A stretch of 64,000 nt of DNA from Hibiscus mutabilis (lineage: Eukaryota > Streptophyta > Magnoliopsida > Malvales > Malvaceae), in assembly GCA_019671005.1 (NCBI GenBank), contig CM033745.1, positions 1,469,780-1,533,779 on the forward strand. The letters are read 5' to 3'. Shown here piece by piece: positions 24,541 through 36,599 of this stretch; position 1 is the stretch's first letter; every line of letters begins with the position of its first letter. The position numbers were made by a program, and so were the translations under genes. The notes below the pieces were generated by a model. That model was not told where the DNA came from, ran no database searches, and saw only the letters and a list, made by a program, of their open reading frames with translations.

Positions 24541-25980
24541 TTCTCACACAATTCATATTCCATTCTCTCTGGAGCTTAAGCTTTATAACCCAGGGTGTTT
24601 GTTTTCTTACATGAAACCCATGTCGTGTTGACCAACTCTCGTTTGGTTTTTAGATTTTTACTTCATTTATGTCTCCTAGTCCTACTAGATGTTAGACTCC
24701 GTCTTTTGGAAGTCTAATGCAACAGGAACAGATTAAGATATCATTAAGAGTTATATTTTGATACACAAGTTGTGTAAAAAGAATTTACTCAACCTTCATA
24801 TTTAAGCTATAAAATGTAAAACTTAAATTTCTAGCCCTAACCCCCTATAACCTTAAACTCTAAACTCTAAATTCTAAATTCTAATTATAAACCTTAAATT
24901 CAGTACCCTACAACCTAAATACATAAACCCTAAAATTGAAAAACTTATATAAAAACTAAAGTTTACACAAAGCTTGTGTATCAAAATATTTTCATATCAT
25001 TATTAATAGGCCCTTTAGCAACTGGCACAAAATAAATCGTCCTATCTTAAAAGCTCATGTATTAACCCATTTCAATCAAATGGTGAAGCCTGGGCTCAGG
25101 CGTTGTTCATTCGTTTTTGTTAGTGTCTTCTTCTTCTTCTTTTTTGAACAAATTGTTAGTGTCTTCTGAACTAAAGAAATTGTTGTGGGAATAAGTTGTC
25201 TTTGGGTTAATGTTGATCATGGTTGAAACTGGACATTGTATACAAATAACCAATGTTCGAACACATTGGAAAGCTTGGTTTCTTGTTTGCTAGCCCATCT
25301 CTTTAGCCACTGTCCGAAGGTTCAACGTTGGACCTTTATCCAAGTAGTAAAACATACAAGTTCCAAATTTTTCCTTTCAGCTCAGAATAATCCACATCGA
25401 TATTGGGCAACTACGTATTAACCAAGTTCGGCCTTGATCATTCTCGCTTCCCATTTCTTGGTTTGGTCACCCTGTATACGTCCTAACGAAATGTTATGGC
25501 TCAGATATTTGAATCCTAACTTGTGATATAGTAGAATAAAACACTAGATCCTCTAATTGAGGTCATGACTCAAATATTTGAATTTTAACTTGTGAATAAA
25601 AAAATTAAATTGGAAGGATCGTTCCTATAATAAAATTTTCTGGTATCTTATTCAAATTAGCTGTCAATGAGTCGAATACTGGTGATTATAAAAATATATA
25701 TCGTTTACTTAATGGAATCCAAATTGTGAGCTCAGACTTTTTAAGTCCAATTTGTCCATTCAATCATTATTGCTCTAAGATTTTTAAGAAAAATCATTAT
25801 TGCTCTAAAAAATATAGTTATAATATGTTTCGAGTTAAAATTGTAACATTTATATAGCTTAATATTTGATACATTAACGGTATATAAGTAAATAAGATGA
25901 TGACATATAACTTTGGTTTTGCCCTAGCTTTTCTTTTTCTCTCTAGTGCCGCCGTTCTTTCATTCTTGTTTAAACACAGG
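24541..25980. other. intergenic DNA with a MITE
   Basis: Apart from the MITE listed separately (24747-24993), the sequence holds no gene. A short CTT repeat lies at 25128-25142. From about 25900 it may be the 5' part of the non-LTR element that resumes at 28646. Confidence 0.4.
24747..24993. mobile_element. MITE with 9-bp target duplication and telomere-like filler
   Basis: Inverted ends share TATTTTGATACACAAG (left arm about 24754-24769; its complement on the right about 24972-24987). The same 9 bases ATATCATTA flank the element at 24738-24746 and 24994-25002. Nine-base duplications are typical of Mutator-like elements. The interior is a run of degenerate CCCTAAA/TCTAAA-type words. Related copies lie at about 36088-36355 and 35810-36037. 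Confidence 0.75.
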
Positions 25981-28640
25981 TGTAATACCCGAATTTCATC
26001 TAGGCCTCGTATATATGTATATGTTTCACTATACGTATGACCAAATAATAATAAACAATAATTTATTTGATAAAAATAATTCCCCAATGTCCACATTAAA
26101 CAGTCCATAGATTAGTCCATATTACATCAAATTTGTCCTTTATAAATCTGAAAGGCCGAATTACAAATATTAAAGCCCATTTTCAAATTAATTCCCGCCC
26201 ATTCTTTGTCTTCACCAGCTCAAGAAACACAACCGCTAAATTCGACCATGTGGTGCTACTGGATTGGTCCACAACCCCAGCACACGGATTAAGAGCATAG
26301 CTGACGTCAGCCACGTCACCTGCTATAAAAAGGGAGAGAGAAAGTCAGAAAAAATAAATGACTGCGCAATAATTGATGCAATAAATGAAAGGAGAGAGAA
26401 GAAGACGAGGAGTTACCTGAGAAGCTTGGATCGTCACTGGAGGCTGGAGAAAATTGGCGGAAGCTCACCGGAGTAGCACACGCTTCAAGAGGTAAAACCT
26501 TACCTCTGTTCTTCCTTTTCCTACACTAAAACAAGCGGAAACAACTAAATCCAGGCCTCAATCGTTTAAAACAGTAATAGCAGTGTCCTTAACTTAGATA
26601 GATCCTAAATCTAAAAGTCAGTAACCTAAAACTCAAGATCTAAAATAGAAATCAAATATGAAATTAAAAGAGGTTTTCGGTCACTTATCTTGAGTTGCTG
26701 TTGTTGAGAGAACTGTCGGAGTTGAGATCGGAGTTGGAGGAAGGATAAGATTTATGGTGGAGTTGAAAATGATAGGAAATAGGTTTTTGGTTTTGGGTAG
26801 GTAGTTTAGGATGGGGATGGAGGGCGATTCTGATGAATCGTGGCTCAGATTAGGGTTTAAGACAGAAAAAGGAATATTTTTAGAGTTTTTAGGGTTTTGG
26901 CGGTGGCCAGAAATTGTTCCGGTGGTGGAGGATGGTGTCTGGATGAAGATTAGGGATGACCGGAGTTAGGCCAGACGGTGGTTGGAGGGATTAAGTTTAT
27001 CAGAATGGATGACCAGAGATGATGACCAGTGGCCGGCGTCGCCTCCGGCGGTCGAGAAATAGATTGGGCTTAGGGTGTAGTGGTGGTTAAGGATTGAAGT
27101 TATACAAGATGAAAGAACTGGGGATGAGTTCTTAAGAAAATAAGGGGTTTGATATTCATAAACAAAAAAATTGGGAAGTTTTAGTGTTTCTGTGGATCAA
27201 ATGAGAGAACAGATGAAGAACGGATTTGAGTTGAGGGTTTTGATCGAAAATGGGGTTGGTTTTCTGGGTTTGGCTTGTTATAAATGAGAGAGAAGAATGA
27301 GGTGAGAGAGAGGAATTATCGAAATGGCCGAGTTGGCCCAGTTTCAGTCCTTTTAAGGGCGAGTCGACACGTCACCGTTTTGGTGCCGGGTCAAAAAGAT
27401 CCGCGCCTCACTATGCGGGTTTGGATACGGGGTCGGGAATTATACCGGTCGGTTCGGTTTGTTTTAGGTTGGTCTAAGTCCAAATTTTGATATAATTGGA
27501 TTTGGGCTCTCTAGTTTGTCATGTTTTACATTTTAGTCACCCAATTCCTTGGCCTTTTATTTTCCAATTTAATTCAATTTGGTCCTAGACAGTTCAATTT
27601 CCTTATTTTAATTGCCTCTAATTTAATTTACTTAATTGTTTGTATGATGCATGCTTTTAATTAGTCATGTAGTATATTTGTTTAGAGAACCTTAAATACA
27701 CTTAACATAATTAGCACCCTTAGAATTAGGTTCTCTAATTTGAATGAATTGAAAAGGAAGATCATTGTAGAAAATGAATGAATATTAAATGATTACTTTA
27801 ATGCCCTAAGTTGATTAGTATCACATTGTATTGTGATGTTATTCAAAGGGGGTGTTTTAGTGAAATATTTAATATTTTATTCAAACTTAGAATATGGTTA
27901 TTACATATAATTGGATAATTAGTTCAACAAAATTCAAATTAGGATTAAATAATTAGCATCATTAATAGTAAGAATATTGTTATTTTTTGGCCTAATATGG
28001 GTAGTGCCCGATCATTTTGGTGTTATCACACAAGCCCAAAAATTAATGATATTCATAGGATTCTAATTAATTAACGAATTGAAGCCTTAATTAGGTTTTT
28101 ACTTAAATTTGACCACAAAATAATTTGTCATGCATTTAAACCTTTTGTGTTGAGATACATTTTTGAGTATGAATCGAAGTTTCCTAATGTAACTAGAAAC
28201 TTCAAAAATTCATATTCGTTTAAAAATGTATTTTCTTACAAAAGGATATCCTCATTCGGAAAGAAATTCAATTAGCAATTAATGATCAAATTAAATTCAT
28301 TTTATTACTTGAAAAATGCCAAAATGCCACATGGAATTAAAAAAGGTACCGATAACGGGCGTTTGTGGGGGTGGTAATCCTTCCCCACACGTAATCGACT
28401 CTAGAACCCAAGTTGTTTCGAAATGAATCTCTGATTGTTTTTATGGTGTCCGGTCTACCAAAGTGAACGGTGGCGACTCCAAATTATTTTCTAAAATTAA
28501 ATAAAGGTTTTAATGTGAAAAAAAACTAATTTCAAGATTAAGTGAATTTAAATGAACAAAAATCCCGATTTTCAAAAGATTCGATCGCCGAGCTATTTTC
28601 CTACACCTTTTCTTTTCCAGGTCCAAAAACGGTCGCGACA
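25981..28640. mobile_element. solo LTR of a retrotransposon
   Basis: It starts TGTAATACCCG and ends GGTCGCGACA, the TG...CA form of LTRs, and is flanked by a perfect 5-bp duplication ACAGG (25976-25980 and 28641-28645). No internal gag/pol and no second LTR are present, so this is a solo LTR left by recombination. The promoter is visible: CTGACGTCAG (26301-26310), CCACGTCACC and TATAAAA (26324-26330). The end of the element carries the phrase GAACGGTGGCGACTCC, familiar from plant Ty3/gypsy LTRs; the family call is inference. Small frames inside (26264-26476, 27284-27490) are not genes. Confidence 0.85.
26302..26330 (+). promoter_or_regulatory. LTR promoter: TGACGTCA site and TATA box
   Basis: TGACGTCA (26302-26309), a full palindromic bZIP-type site, lies 15 bases upstream of TATAAAA (26324-26330), with a second ACGTCA core (about 26313) between them. 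This is the expected U3 promoter of the LTR. Confidence 0.55.
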
Positions 28641-28645
28641 ACAGG

Positions 28646-29277
28646 CCGACGGCGGCAACAGCTTTAGGGTTGTTTGTTGACCGTCGGTCACCCTCTTTTA
28701 CTTATTTGTTTCGTTCTTTTGATTCTCAGTCTTTTTAATTCTATAAATCTGTCTTTATAACACGCGTTCCTCTACCGTTTGGTACGTTTTTTTTTTACTT
28801 TTTAGCACGCTTTTCTGCTTCTTGGCACGCTTTTCTTTTATTTGTTTTCAATCAGGGTTAGATTTGACATCGCCACGACTAATCAAGATGGCGCTCTTTT
28901 GATTATCCTGTTGATCTTCCTGTTTTGGACCCTCGAATTGGATCTTGATGCAAGTTTAGTCACCGCTCTTGTTCGCGATTGAGTTTGTGGTAAACGTGTT
29001 GTCAACGTACCCCAATTCTGCAATATGCATTTTTTAATGTTGTTTGTTGATGTTTTTTACCTTCATCGTCGAGCTTTAGTGATGTTTTGTATCTGCTTTG
29101 TTTCGAATCTTTGAATTAGGTTTTTACTTTTCTCTATTTGGTCTTGTTTGTGATCTAGAAACGTTAGTTTTTGTGTTTTTAGGATTATGTCCGGATCATG
29201 TTTGTTTACTTGCATTGTAAACTTTTATATTGGATTTTTCTTTTATTAATAAAACTGACATACTCATTTTCAAAAAA
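28646..29277 (+). mobile_element. non-LTR retroelement 3' region, interrupted by the solo LTR
   Basis: It ends with TTATTAATAAAACTGAC and a poly-A run at about 29270-29279. Its start (CCGACGGCGGCAACAG...) continues from sequence left of the LTR (GTGCCGCCG, about 25946), with the ACAGG duplication between. It resembles the fragment at 3225-3935. No coding potential remains. Confidence 0.45.
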
Positions 29278-29279
29278 AA

Positions 29280-30785
29280 AGATAATGGCATATCATCGTC
29301 TAAAGCACCAATAATACATAAAACAGTGAGCTATTTTAAAAATGAAGTCTAAATTGCACCATGCCTAGAGTTCACTTGATGACATGGGGTAAAACATGGA
29401 ATATCTCTTTCAATTCAAAACCATAATCACCTTCTTTAGTGTCTAGTCTATACAGTCCAAATATAATACTACGGGTTTATGTTAATTAGCCTGTCTAAGT
29501 CATAGCAAAGGGACATAATGAGAGTAAGTTGAATTATAGAACATGATGGTGAGTGCATTCCACCAACCCCAACCCTTCTTTCTCTTAGAGAAGAGCGATG
29601 GACCGATCCTTCATTATTTCCCCATTTCAAAACCCATGCCAACCACTTCACTATTTGTAATTGTAACCCTAATGGGGACCAAAAAGAAACCCGTAAAGGT
29701 GTGATTTGATTGTAGCAACTTTGCCAACATTTTTTAAAAAAATTTGCTCGTAGTTATTTGACTTAAGATTAACTCGTGTACACCGTTGAATTTTACTGCT
29801 CTCTTGCCAAGTTTCTTCAAAACTTAGAATTCAGGCCAATTACTTCTTTTGCATGTGGAATTCAAGCATCAAAGAATTTTTAAAAAAGTAATGCAAGGAA
29901 AAGAATAGTGTTAATTAGGTCTACCTAAGACCTTGTAATAAGAATGAATGATTCATTCGTCGAATAATGCAAAAAGATGTTCAGTTTAAACACACACGTG
30001 AACAGCAATGCTACAGTTAACCACTGGATATGGAAATGACTGGTTTAGGGGTTTGACTTTCTGTAGAATCCCATGTTGCGTTATTTGACAACACCCATAT
30101 ATTCCAGTCCTTAATATACATTGTTAATTGATTGAAAGGGCTGCATTATTAGAAATTTGGTAACAAGTCTATTTAAGACCTCGTTATCCACTCCAAACTT
30201 TCTGTCGTTTTGGTTCCGGGGATCATGCTTATGAGTTTGATTAATGTTTATGTTGGGGAACCGAAAGAAATAATGTCAAAAAAAGGAACCTTGATTGATG
30301 TTAAGTAGTCTTGGACCGACTCTATTATGTTAAATCGCATGCTTGTCAAATTACATGTTTTTTTCCCCTTTAACCAAAGAGGTTGTAATATGAAAATAAT
30401 AGTTGTTTATGTGATCCGAATTCAAACTCTATAATAAATCAATAAATCAGAGTTTTTTTTTTTGAAAAATATTGCTGGACTTTTTCATTGGAATTTTTGA
30501 ACTTAAAATGAAATTTCCATCAACTAACCCTGTGGGATGCTCCCACACTCCCTTTTCGAGTTGAAAGTGTTGAGTGTCCAAACAAATTAAGCCAATGAAA
30601 AGTTTCCCAGAAATGAATAGATTAAAAGATTTTCATATAATGCTGTTGACTTGCTATTTATGGTAGGTCAAACTAACACCAACTACTGCTGAAAATATAA
30701 ATAGTCATCAACATCAATTAGATAGAAACGGAGAAATTCATGCACAAGTCGTATAATTTAATAATGACAAGAGAGGGAGTATATA
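29280..30785. other. AT-rich intergenic DNA
   Basis: No gene, array or clear element end seen. The open frame at 29469-29651 has no recognisable features. Confidence 0.45.
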
Positions 30786-31296
30786 TAGAGATGATCATAT
30801 TTGACTCATACCCGACGGGTTTTGACCTGACCCGATCCTATAAAGGTTATAGTTTTTCTTTTTAAGAAAATATCGGGTTTGGGTCGTTTTTTGAAAATGA
30901 GGCCGAGTTTAAATTTAAGGTGAAAAATACTTGACCAGACCCTAAACAATAGTTTAATTTTATTCTAAATATTTAGGTATAATTGCTACAATGCCCTTTA
31001 TATATATATTTTCAAATTATCTTCTCATTTTGTCTAAAAAAATGAAATAATTATTATAATGCTCCCTCTCTAATTGTATTTTTCAATTAGATCCATATTT
31101 TATTGAATAATAACGAAATTTTGTAATTTTATTTATGTCAGGTCGGGTTGGGTTCCAGTTTTACTATAAAATTTGTGTTCAGGTTCGGGTCGAGTGACAC
31201 ATCATAAAATGGCGGGTCGAGTCAAATTTGGACGAAGGTGTTAAATTTTCGAATTGGGTGCGGATCAGCCAAAAACCTGACCCATCTTCATCCCTA
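30786..31296. mobile_element. hAT-type MITE with 8-bp target duplication
   Basis: Termini TAGAGATG...CATCCCTA are near-perfect inverted repeats. The 8-base AGTATATA stands directly before (30778-30785) and after (31297-31304). Eight-base duplications and TAGRGATG ends fit non-autonomous hAT elements. The body has repeated GGGTCGGGTT/GACCCGA words and no coding capacity. Confidence 0.85.
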
Positions 31297-31548
31297 AGTA
31301 TATATCAAATAGCGGAGTTCGAATTTCAACCCTACTAAATTGGTTACATGAACCCAAATAGACTAAAACCAATCCATGTATATAAAGTTAAAATTATACA
31401 TGTGCATTACATATAGTTAATGACAAACACCATTTTCAAACCAAAGCTAAATAACCTTAACAACCACCATAGTCGCCACAGCGCCACCGCTTTCGCCATC
31501 ACCTCTCTTTTTGTCTACTCAAACTGCTGTATATAAGATGCTTTAGGG

Positions 31549-31611
<63 letters not shown>
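31549..31611. repeat. (TAA)n microsatellite, about 21 units
   Basis: An uninterrupted ATA/TAA trinucleotide run just downstream of the LBD gene (which reads leftwards). Likely length-variable. Confidence 0.97.
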
Positions 31612-31666
31612 GGGAAATCAAGCATAGGGTGACAAAAATGTAGCCTATATATGTAATATAATTAAG

Positions 31667-33232
31667 CTAGCATGACCACAAGGACTCTCCCAAGCTACCC
31701 TGGTCAACTACCATATCCATGTCAAAAACGGGCTTGGCTTGTGAACCCATGAGCCTGGTTGAGGGTGACCCGCAATTACTCGGGCTTGCAGGGTCGAACC
31801 CGTGATGTGAAAACGACGCGATCTGCCTCACCCGGAGGTGCACCACTTCTGCCTGAGCCAGGGCCAATTGGGTTTGAAGTGTGTCTATTTGTTGCTGTAG
31901 CGATGATATGGCTCCGACGCACCCATAAACCGGGTCACGTACCCTGGCATTGGCCTCATACACCATGCTGCTAACCGCGTCGCCCCGTTGGTGCACCGGT
32001 AACTCCTGCAAGTTTGATAACTTAATACGGTCAGCTTACAGGGCCTAAGGGATGGGAGACAACAGTAGTCGTCCGTGTTAGGGTATGGACCAAAGCAAAG
32101 GCCCAATGTGATATGAAGTAATGGTGACATCATTTTAACATCTTTCCGTTGCATCATTTTCTATGTGCTAGTGAATTTGTCAAAAAGTCCAAAGCGTATT
32201 GTTTTTATTTTTTTTATCAGGACAAAGTATATTAATTTTAAAGTGTAAATTAAGTTCGTTTTTATATATTTTATTTTGTAAATAATGTTAAAACAATTAA
32301 TATACTAATATATTATGTTTGATTTTGGTGGCTCAAGTCTTCGTTAAATATTATTATTTTAATATAAATGGATGTCTTATGAGAAAAGACAATTTTCCTA
32401 TTTTGGGGTCTAGGCTTGTAGTCTTATATACCTATTTTTAAGCCGGAAAAAGAATGGTCAACAGGAAATTTTATGTAATTTCCCCGAGAAAAGCACCTAG
32501 AAAACATCTCCACGTGATCTGGGAACAGCCCTTGGAAATTTATAGCAGAAAGAAGAAAATATAAGCAAACATTCACATTTGCTTTAATAAATAAACTTGC
32601 TTCTCAAGTGTTCTCGAGTAAGTGCTTTTGAGTTTAAATCTGAGTTTATGTAATGGTTTTTGGTTTTTAATAAATTTCTATTAACATTCGTATTTAGCAT
32701 ATACTTAAACACAAATATCAACATATATTCTTCTTGTTGTTATTATGAATATGATTATTGATTACCCCCATGGCCAGGGAACCGCGCATATAGGGATTGG
32801 AACTGTTTATTAATTTTGGTTTAAGTTTAAACAAAACATACCATCTAATTAAATTGATAAGAAGAGAACATCTTTTATTAAAGGAAGCAAGCAAGTTCAG
32901 AAGAACTTAGAAAAAAAGAGTTTGGGTATGTAGGGTAGATTTGAAGGACATTAATTCCCCATGGCTTAAAAATAGAGAATTATTGTCACCAAGTAAAAGC
33001 TTTTTAATTAAGTACTAGGCTACTAATATTATATATATATAGGGGGTATTGAAACCTGGAGCATCTTGTTGACATTGCTAGCACCAAACACCTTGTGGAC
33101 ATTAGCGAACTTGTGGGGCTCCTCTGCAGGAAAATAAGGAGCAAAAACACAGTCTTGGGCACATCTTCTCCTTAGAAGCTTGCATGCAGCGCATGGTGGT
33201 GCTGCACCCTGCTTCCTCCCACTCTCCTTCAT
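31667..33232 (-). CDS. LBD4: LOB-domain transcription factor, LBD4-like
   Basis: Two exons, 33232-33056 and 32005-31667, joined by a GT/AG intron at the codon boundary after NKMLQ; 171 residues in total. The LOB domain is complete: the zinc-binding block CAACKLLRRRC-AQDC (C-x2-C-x6-C-x3-C, residues 14-28), the GAS block (FGASNVNKMLQ) and a leucine-zipper-like coil (VGAISSLQQQIDTLQTQLALAQAEV). Length, the PVHQRGDAVSSMVYEANARV stretch and the C-terminus SLGESLWSC match Arabidopsis LBD4, a class I nuclear DNA-binding factor linked to vascular and organ boundary patterning. I chose the ATG at MKESGRKQG; an upstream in-frame extension (to 33262) does not match the family. A GAA repeat lies in the upstream region. 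Confidence 0.93.
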
Positions 33233-33387
33233 GCTTGCTTTCTCTCTGTACACACTACACACTAGCTAGGAATATAAAGGACTGCCCTCTCTCTCACTAG
33301 ATTTTGATACTTGCACCTTCAAAACAAAAAGGCTCGCCCCTACTTTAATTTGCATGCTTTCCCATGGAGATGATGATACAATTGGAG

Positions 33388-33434
33388 GAAGAAGAAGAAG
33401 AAGAAGAAGAAGAAGAAGAAGAAGAAGAAGAAGA
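33388..33434. repeat. (GAA)n microsatellite upstream of the LBD gene
   Basis: About 15 GAA units; on the coding strand it reads as a TTC/CTT tract starting roughly 155 bases 5' of the ATG. Such tracts are common in plant 5' leaders. Confidence 0.95.
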
Positions 33435-35809
33435 GAGTGAAAAGATAGTGGGGAGAGGTGGTGTTTTTCAGGGAAGAAGTAGGGGTGCTATTAAATAAGC
33501 AAATGGGAAACACGTACACTTAAAATGGGACCTATTTTATTTATTAAGCAAGAGATATTATATTCTCGTGCTAAAATTTGAATCTATAAAAATATAATAA
33601 GACGAGTATTTTTGACTACTCGACTAATTAATAGATCTCAATTTAATTTTTATTTATCAATATAATTTTTTAAAATAATTTCTATTTAAGTGGATGAGTT
33701 CCTATTAAATTTTGAACCACGACCCAAAAGAATAAAAAAGTATCAATCGAAAGTCTTAATCACCTATTGACTTATTTACCAACGTAATAAACAGTAAACT
33801 ATCCACTTTTAAGTCTAAAGGGACTAAATTTTTTTTGAGAAGACATGTATTTTGCAAACAAACTTAATTGAACTCAAGCCATTTACGATAAATAATATTT
33901 TTTAAGTCTAAATGTGATTAAAATGTAGTATTTGTTACTATATGTTCTTAATCTTTTAACAATATGCATACACCTTGTACACAAAGCAATTTAAACTTGT
34001 GTCTCTTTAAATGAACATTATCCGCTTTTCCAAAACACTTGTTGGATTCAGTTCTACTTCTAATTTCATACATTATTCTAGTTTAAGTTTTATCACGCAT
34101 GGAAATATATTGACCGTATTTCTTATTTTATTCGCAGTTGTATCAAATGAACTAATTATACTTACAGGAATGTGTATTGATTATTATTTACTGTTATAAT
34201 TATATTCGAAAACAAACCTCTCTCTATTTGTATATAGTACAAACATGTGCACGTCTAAGCTATATTCAAACCTGCCAATAGCCAAAACATAAAAGAATAA
34301 AAAGCAAAAAAAAAAAAGTCAATAATTTCGACTTGAGAAACTAAAATTTTGAAATTTTTAGGTATTCACACATTATTATTATTATTATTGAGAAATTTGA
34401 TACAATTTTTAATGAGGAAAAAAGAATATCTCATCTGTCAAATTAAATTCTTATAAGTAGTGAAATTTATTAATTAGATGAATAGACAAAAATATTTATG
34501 TTGTCTTATTTTGTATGAGAATGCTAATATTTATTGGAAATATATTACCTCTTTATATAATTAAAAAAACTCTTCAAGCAATAATTTGGTAATTTTAGAG
34601 AATATGATGTAAATAACATGGTGCTGAATTCTTCATCAATTATTACTAGATTTTAAGTCAAATACTTAACATGATACTAAAAGCCAAATTCTATTCGATT
34701 TGGTTCATTTTGCATGTTATTTATTTTGTATTGTTTCTTTCAAAGTTGTCGTGTGGAAAAAATTTCTTCATTTGTCGACACATGATACAATATATCAAGC
34801 TTAAATTATGTCGTCCGTTGAAATTTTTCCACGCGCGTCACTAGAAAATGGTTATAATCCAAATTTGGAACGGACGGGGAAGTGAGCAGTCTTTAGGTCA
34901 GGGGCGGTATTTAAGGGTAATCGATGGAGTCCATGGGTGCAAATGATCCGTATTGAGTCTATTAATGTTGAGCTCAACTTGGTCCATTAAGAATTAAAGA
35001 TGAGTTTGAGTTTAATTCATTCGAGTTGAGTATTAACCGAGACGAACTTGAACATCTCGCGATTTCTCTCGTCTTATTTACAACCATATTACTATTATTA
35101 GTTGACTTTAATTTTTAAAAATTAAAATATTTTAATATATTATATTTTCAAATAGCTCGTAAGCTTTTCAAGTTAAGTATTGAGTAGTCCGACTCGTTAA
35201 GAATTTGAGTCAAGTCTAATATAATCGATTGTTGACCGAGCTTTGACTAAGTCAGGCTTAAATAATTCACGATTTGTCTTGTTTCATTTACAACCCTAAT
35301 AGAGTCACAATCTTTTTAAAAATTGATTTTTTTAAAATTAAAATATTAATAAATTGTATTTTAGTCTTTTAAAAATATTTAATTTATATTACTGGTCCCA
35401 TAAATTTAAGTATTTTTAAATAACCTTTTAATAAATAATGTTGAATTTTGTTAATGTTTCGAGTATCGTCAGGTTAATGTGTTGGGGTCGAGGGCTGTAT
35501 TCAGCACCGTTGGGCATGAATCTATTGACCGCTCTATGTTTTCTTTTCTGTATACAGTGCAGGGAGCATTCCGAGAGCAGGGGAAAATATGAAAATAAAA
35601 GGAGAAAAGGCAATGCCCAAATCATTTATGCCACCAAAAGAGAAAGGTGGTGATTTACAAGGGAAAAATATGAAAAATAAAAAGTGACAAGACATCCATG
35701 GGAAAAAAACAGAAGGGGTCCAGTGATAAGAACAATTTATAATGAGGTGTTCAATGGCCCATTGCTTTAATTTTTTGCGCTCTATTAGGCGGAGCTAGTA
35801 AAACTTAGG

Positions 35810-36355
35810 TTTGAGTAAGTCTTTTAATTTTAAATGTTAGGATTGTAATTTAGATTTAAAATTAAAGAGTTTAGATTTTAATGTTTAAAATTTAAGGTTA
35901 GTGTTTAGAGTTTAAAGATCAGAGTTTAAGGTTTGGGGTTTAGGTTTTAAGGTGTTAAAGTTAGGAATTTAAGATTTAGATTTTATAAGTAAAAACACAT
36001 ATTTATGTAAAATAAATTTTGTATCAAAGTTTTACCCTAAATAAATAACGTTGGAGAAATTAAATTTTTTAACTATTTTAAAATAGAAAAAAACTTTGAT
36101 ACACATACCATGTAAACTTTAGTTTACACGTACTATTTAGTTTTAGGAGATAGAGTTTTAGTTTAGGGTTTAAAGTTTAGGGGTTTAGGTTGTAGGATTT
36201 AAAATTTAAAGTCAGTGTTTAGAATTTAAGGTATAAGGTTTAGGGTTTAATTTTTTAGAGTTAAATTAGGAATTTAAGATTTGAGTTTTATAATATAAAT
36301 ACGCATACGTATGTAAAATTAATTTTATACAACATGTATATCAAAATTTTACCCT
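35810..36355. mobile_element. two MITE-like copies with TTTAGGGTTT filler
   Basis: The copy at about 36088-36355 has ACTTTGATACACATACC at its left end and the inverted GTATATCAAAATTTT at its right. The partial copy at about 35810-36037 ends GTATCAAAGTTTTACCC. Both interiors are strings of degenerate TTTAGGGTTT/TTTAAGGTTT words. They resemble the MITE at 24747-24993. No target duplication was fixed. Confidence 0.5.
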
Positions 36356-36599
36356 TTTAAAATAGGTGTCTAAAACTAAAATCATGCGTAAAAATACAAT
36401 GGAGAGACGTTATCGCAGGTCGATGGACAAAGCTTTTTCATTCGGCAGTTAAGTTTTCTCCAACCGCCCTGTTAAACGTATTACCGAACGAATTCTTAAT
36501 TAACTGATCTGGTAATTACATATCGGTCATACTCTTTAACTTTAAGTATAATATAAAAATATTTTTATATTTATACTTTTGGGATTAAAACAGTGGTTC

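Larger units (their letters stand above)
33233..36599. other. LBD upstream region and AT-rich intergenic DNA
   Basis: The first 250 bases are the probable leader and promoter of the LBD gene. An ACTCGA/GAGTTGAG-rich stretch at 34930-35290 resembles the repeat at 4190-4735. MITE-like sequence lies at 35810-36355. No gene seen; the frames at 34011, 35428 and 35438 have no recognisable features. Confidence 0.4.

Noticed and set aside
25128..25142. Short CTT repeat as a functional element
   Set aside because: Only five units in gene-free DNA, nothing else around it.
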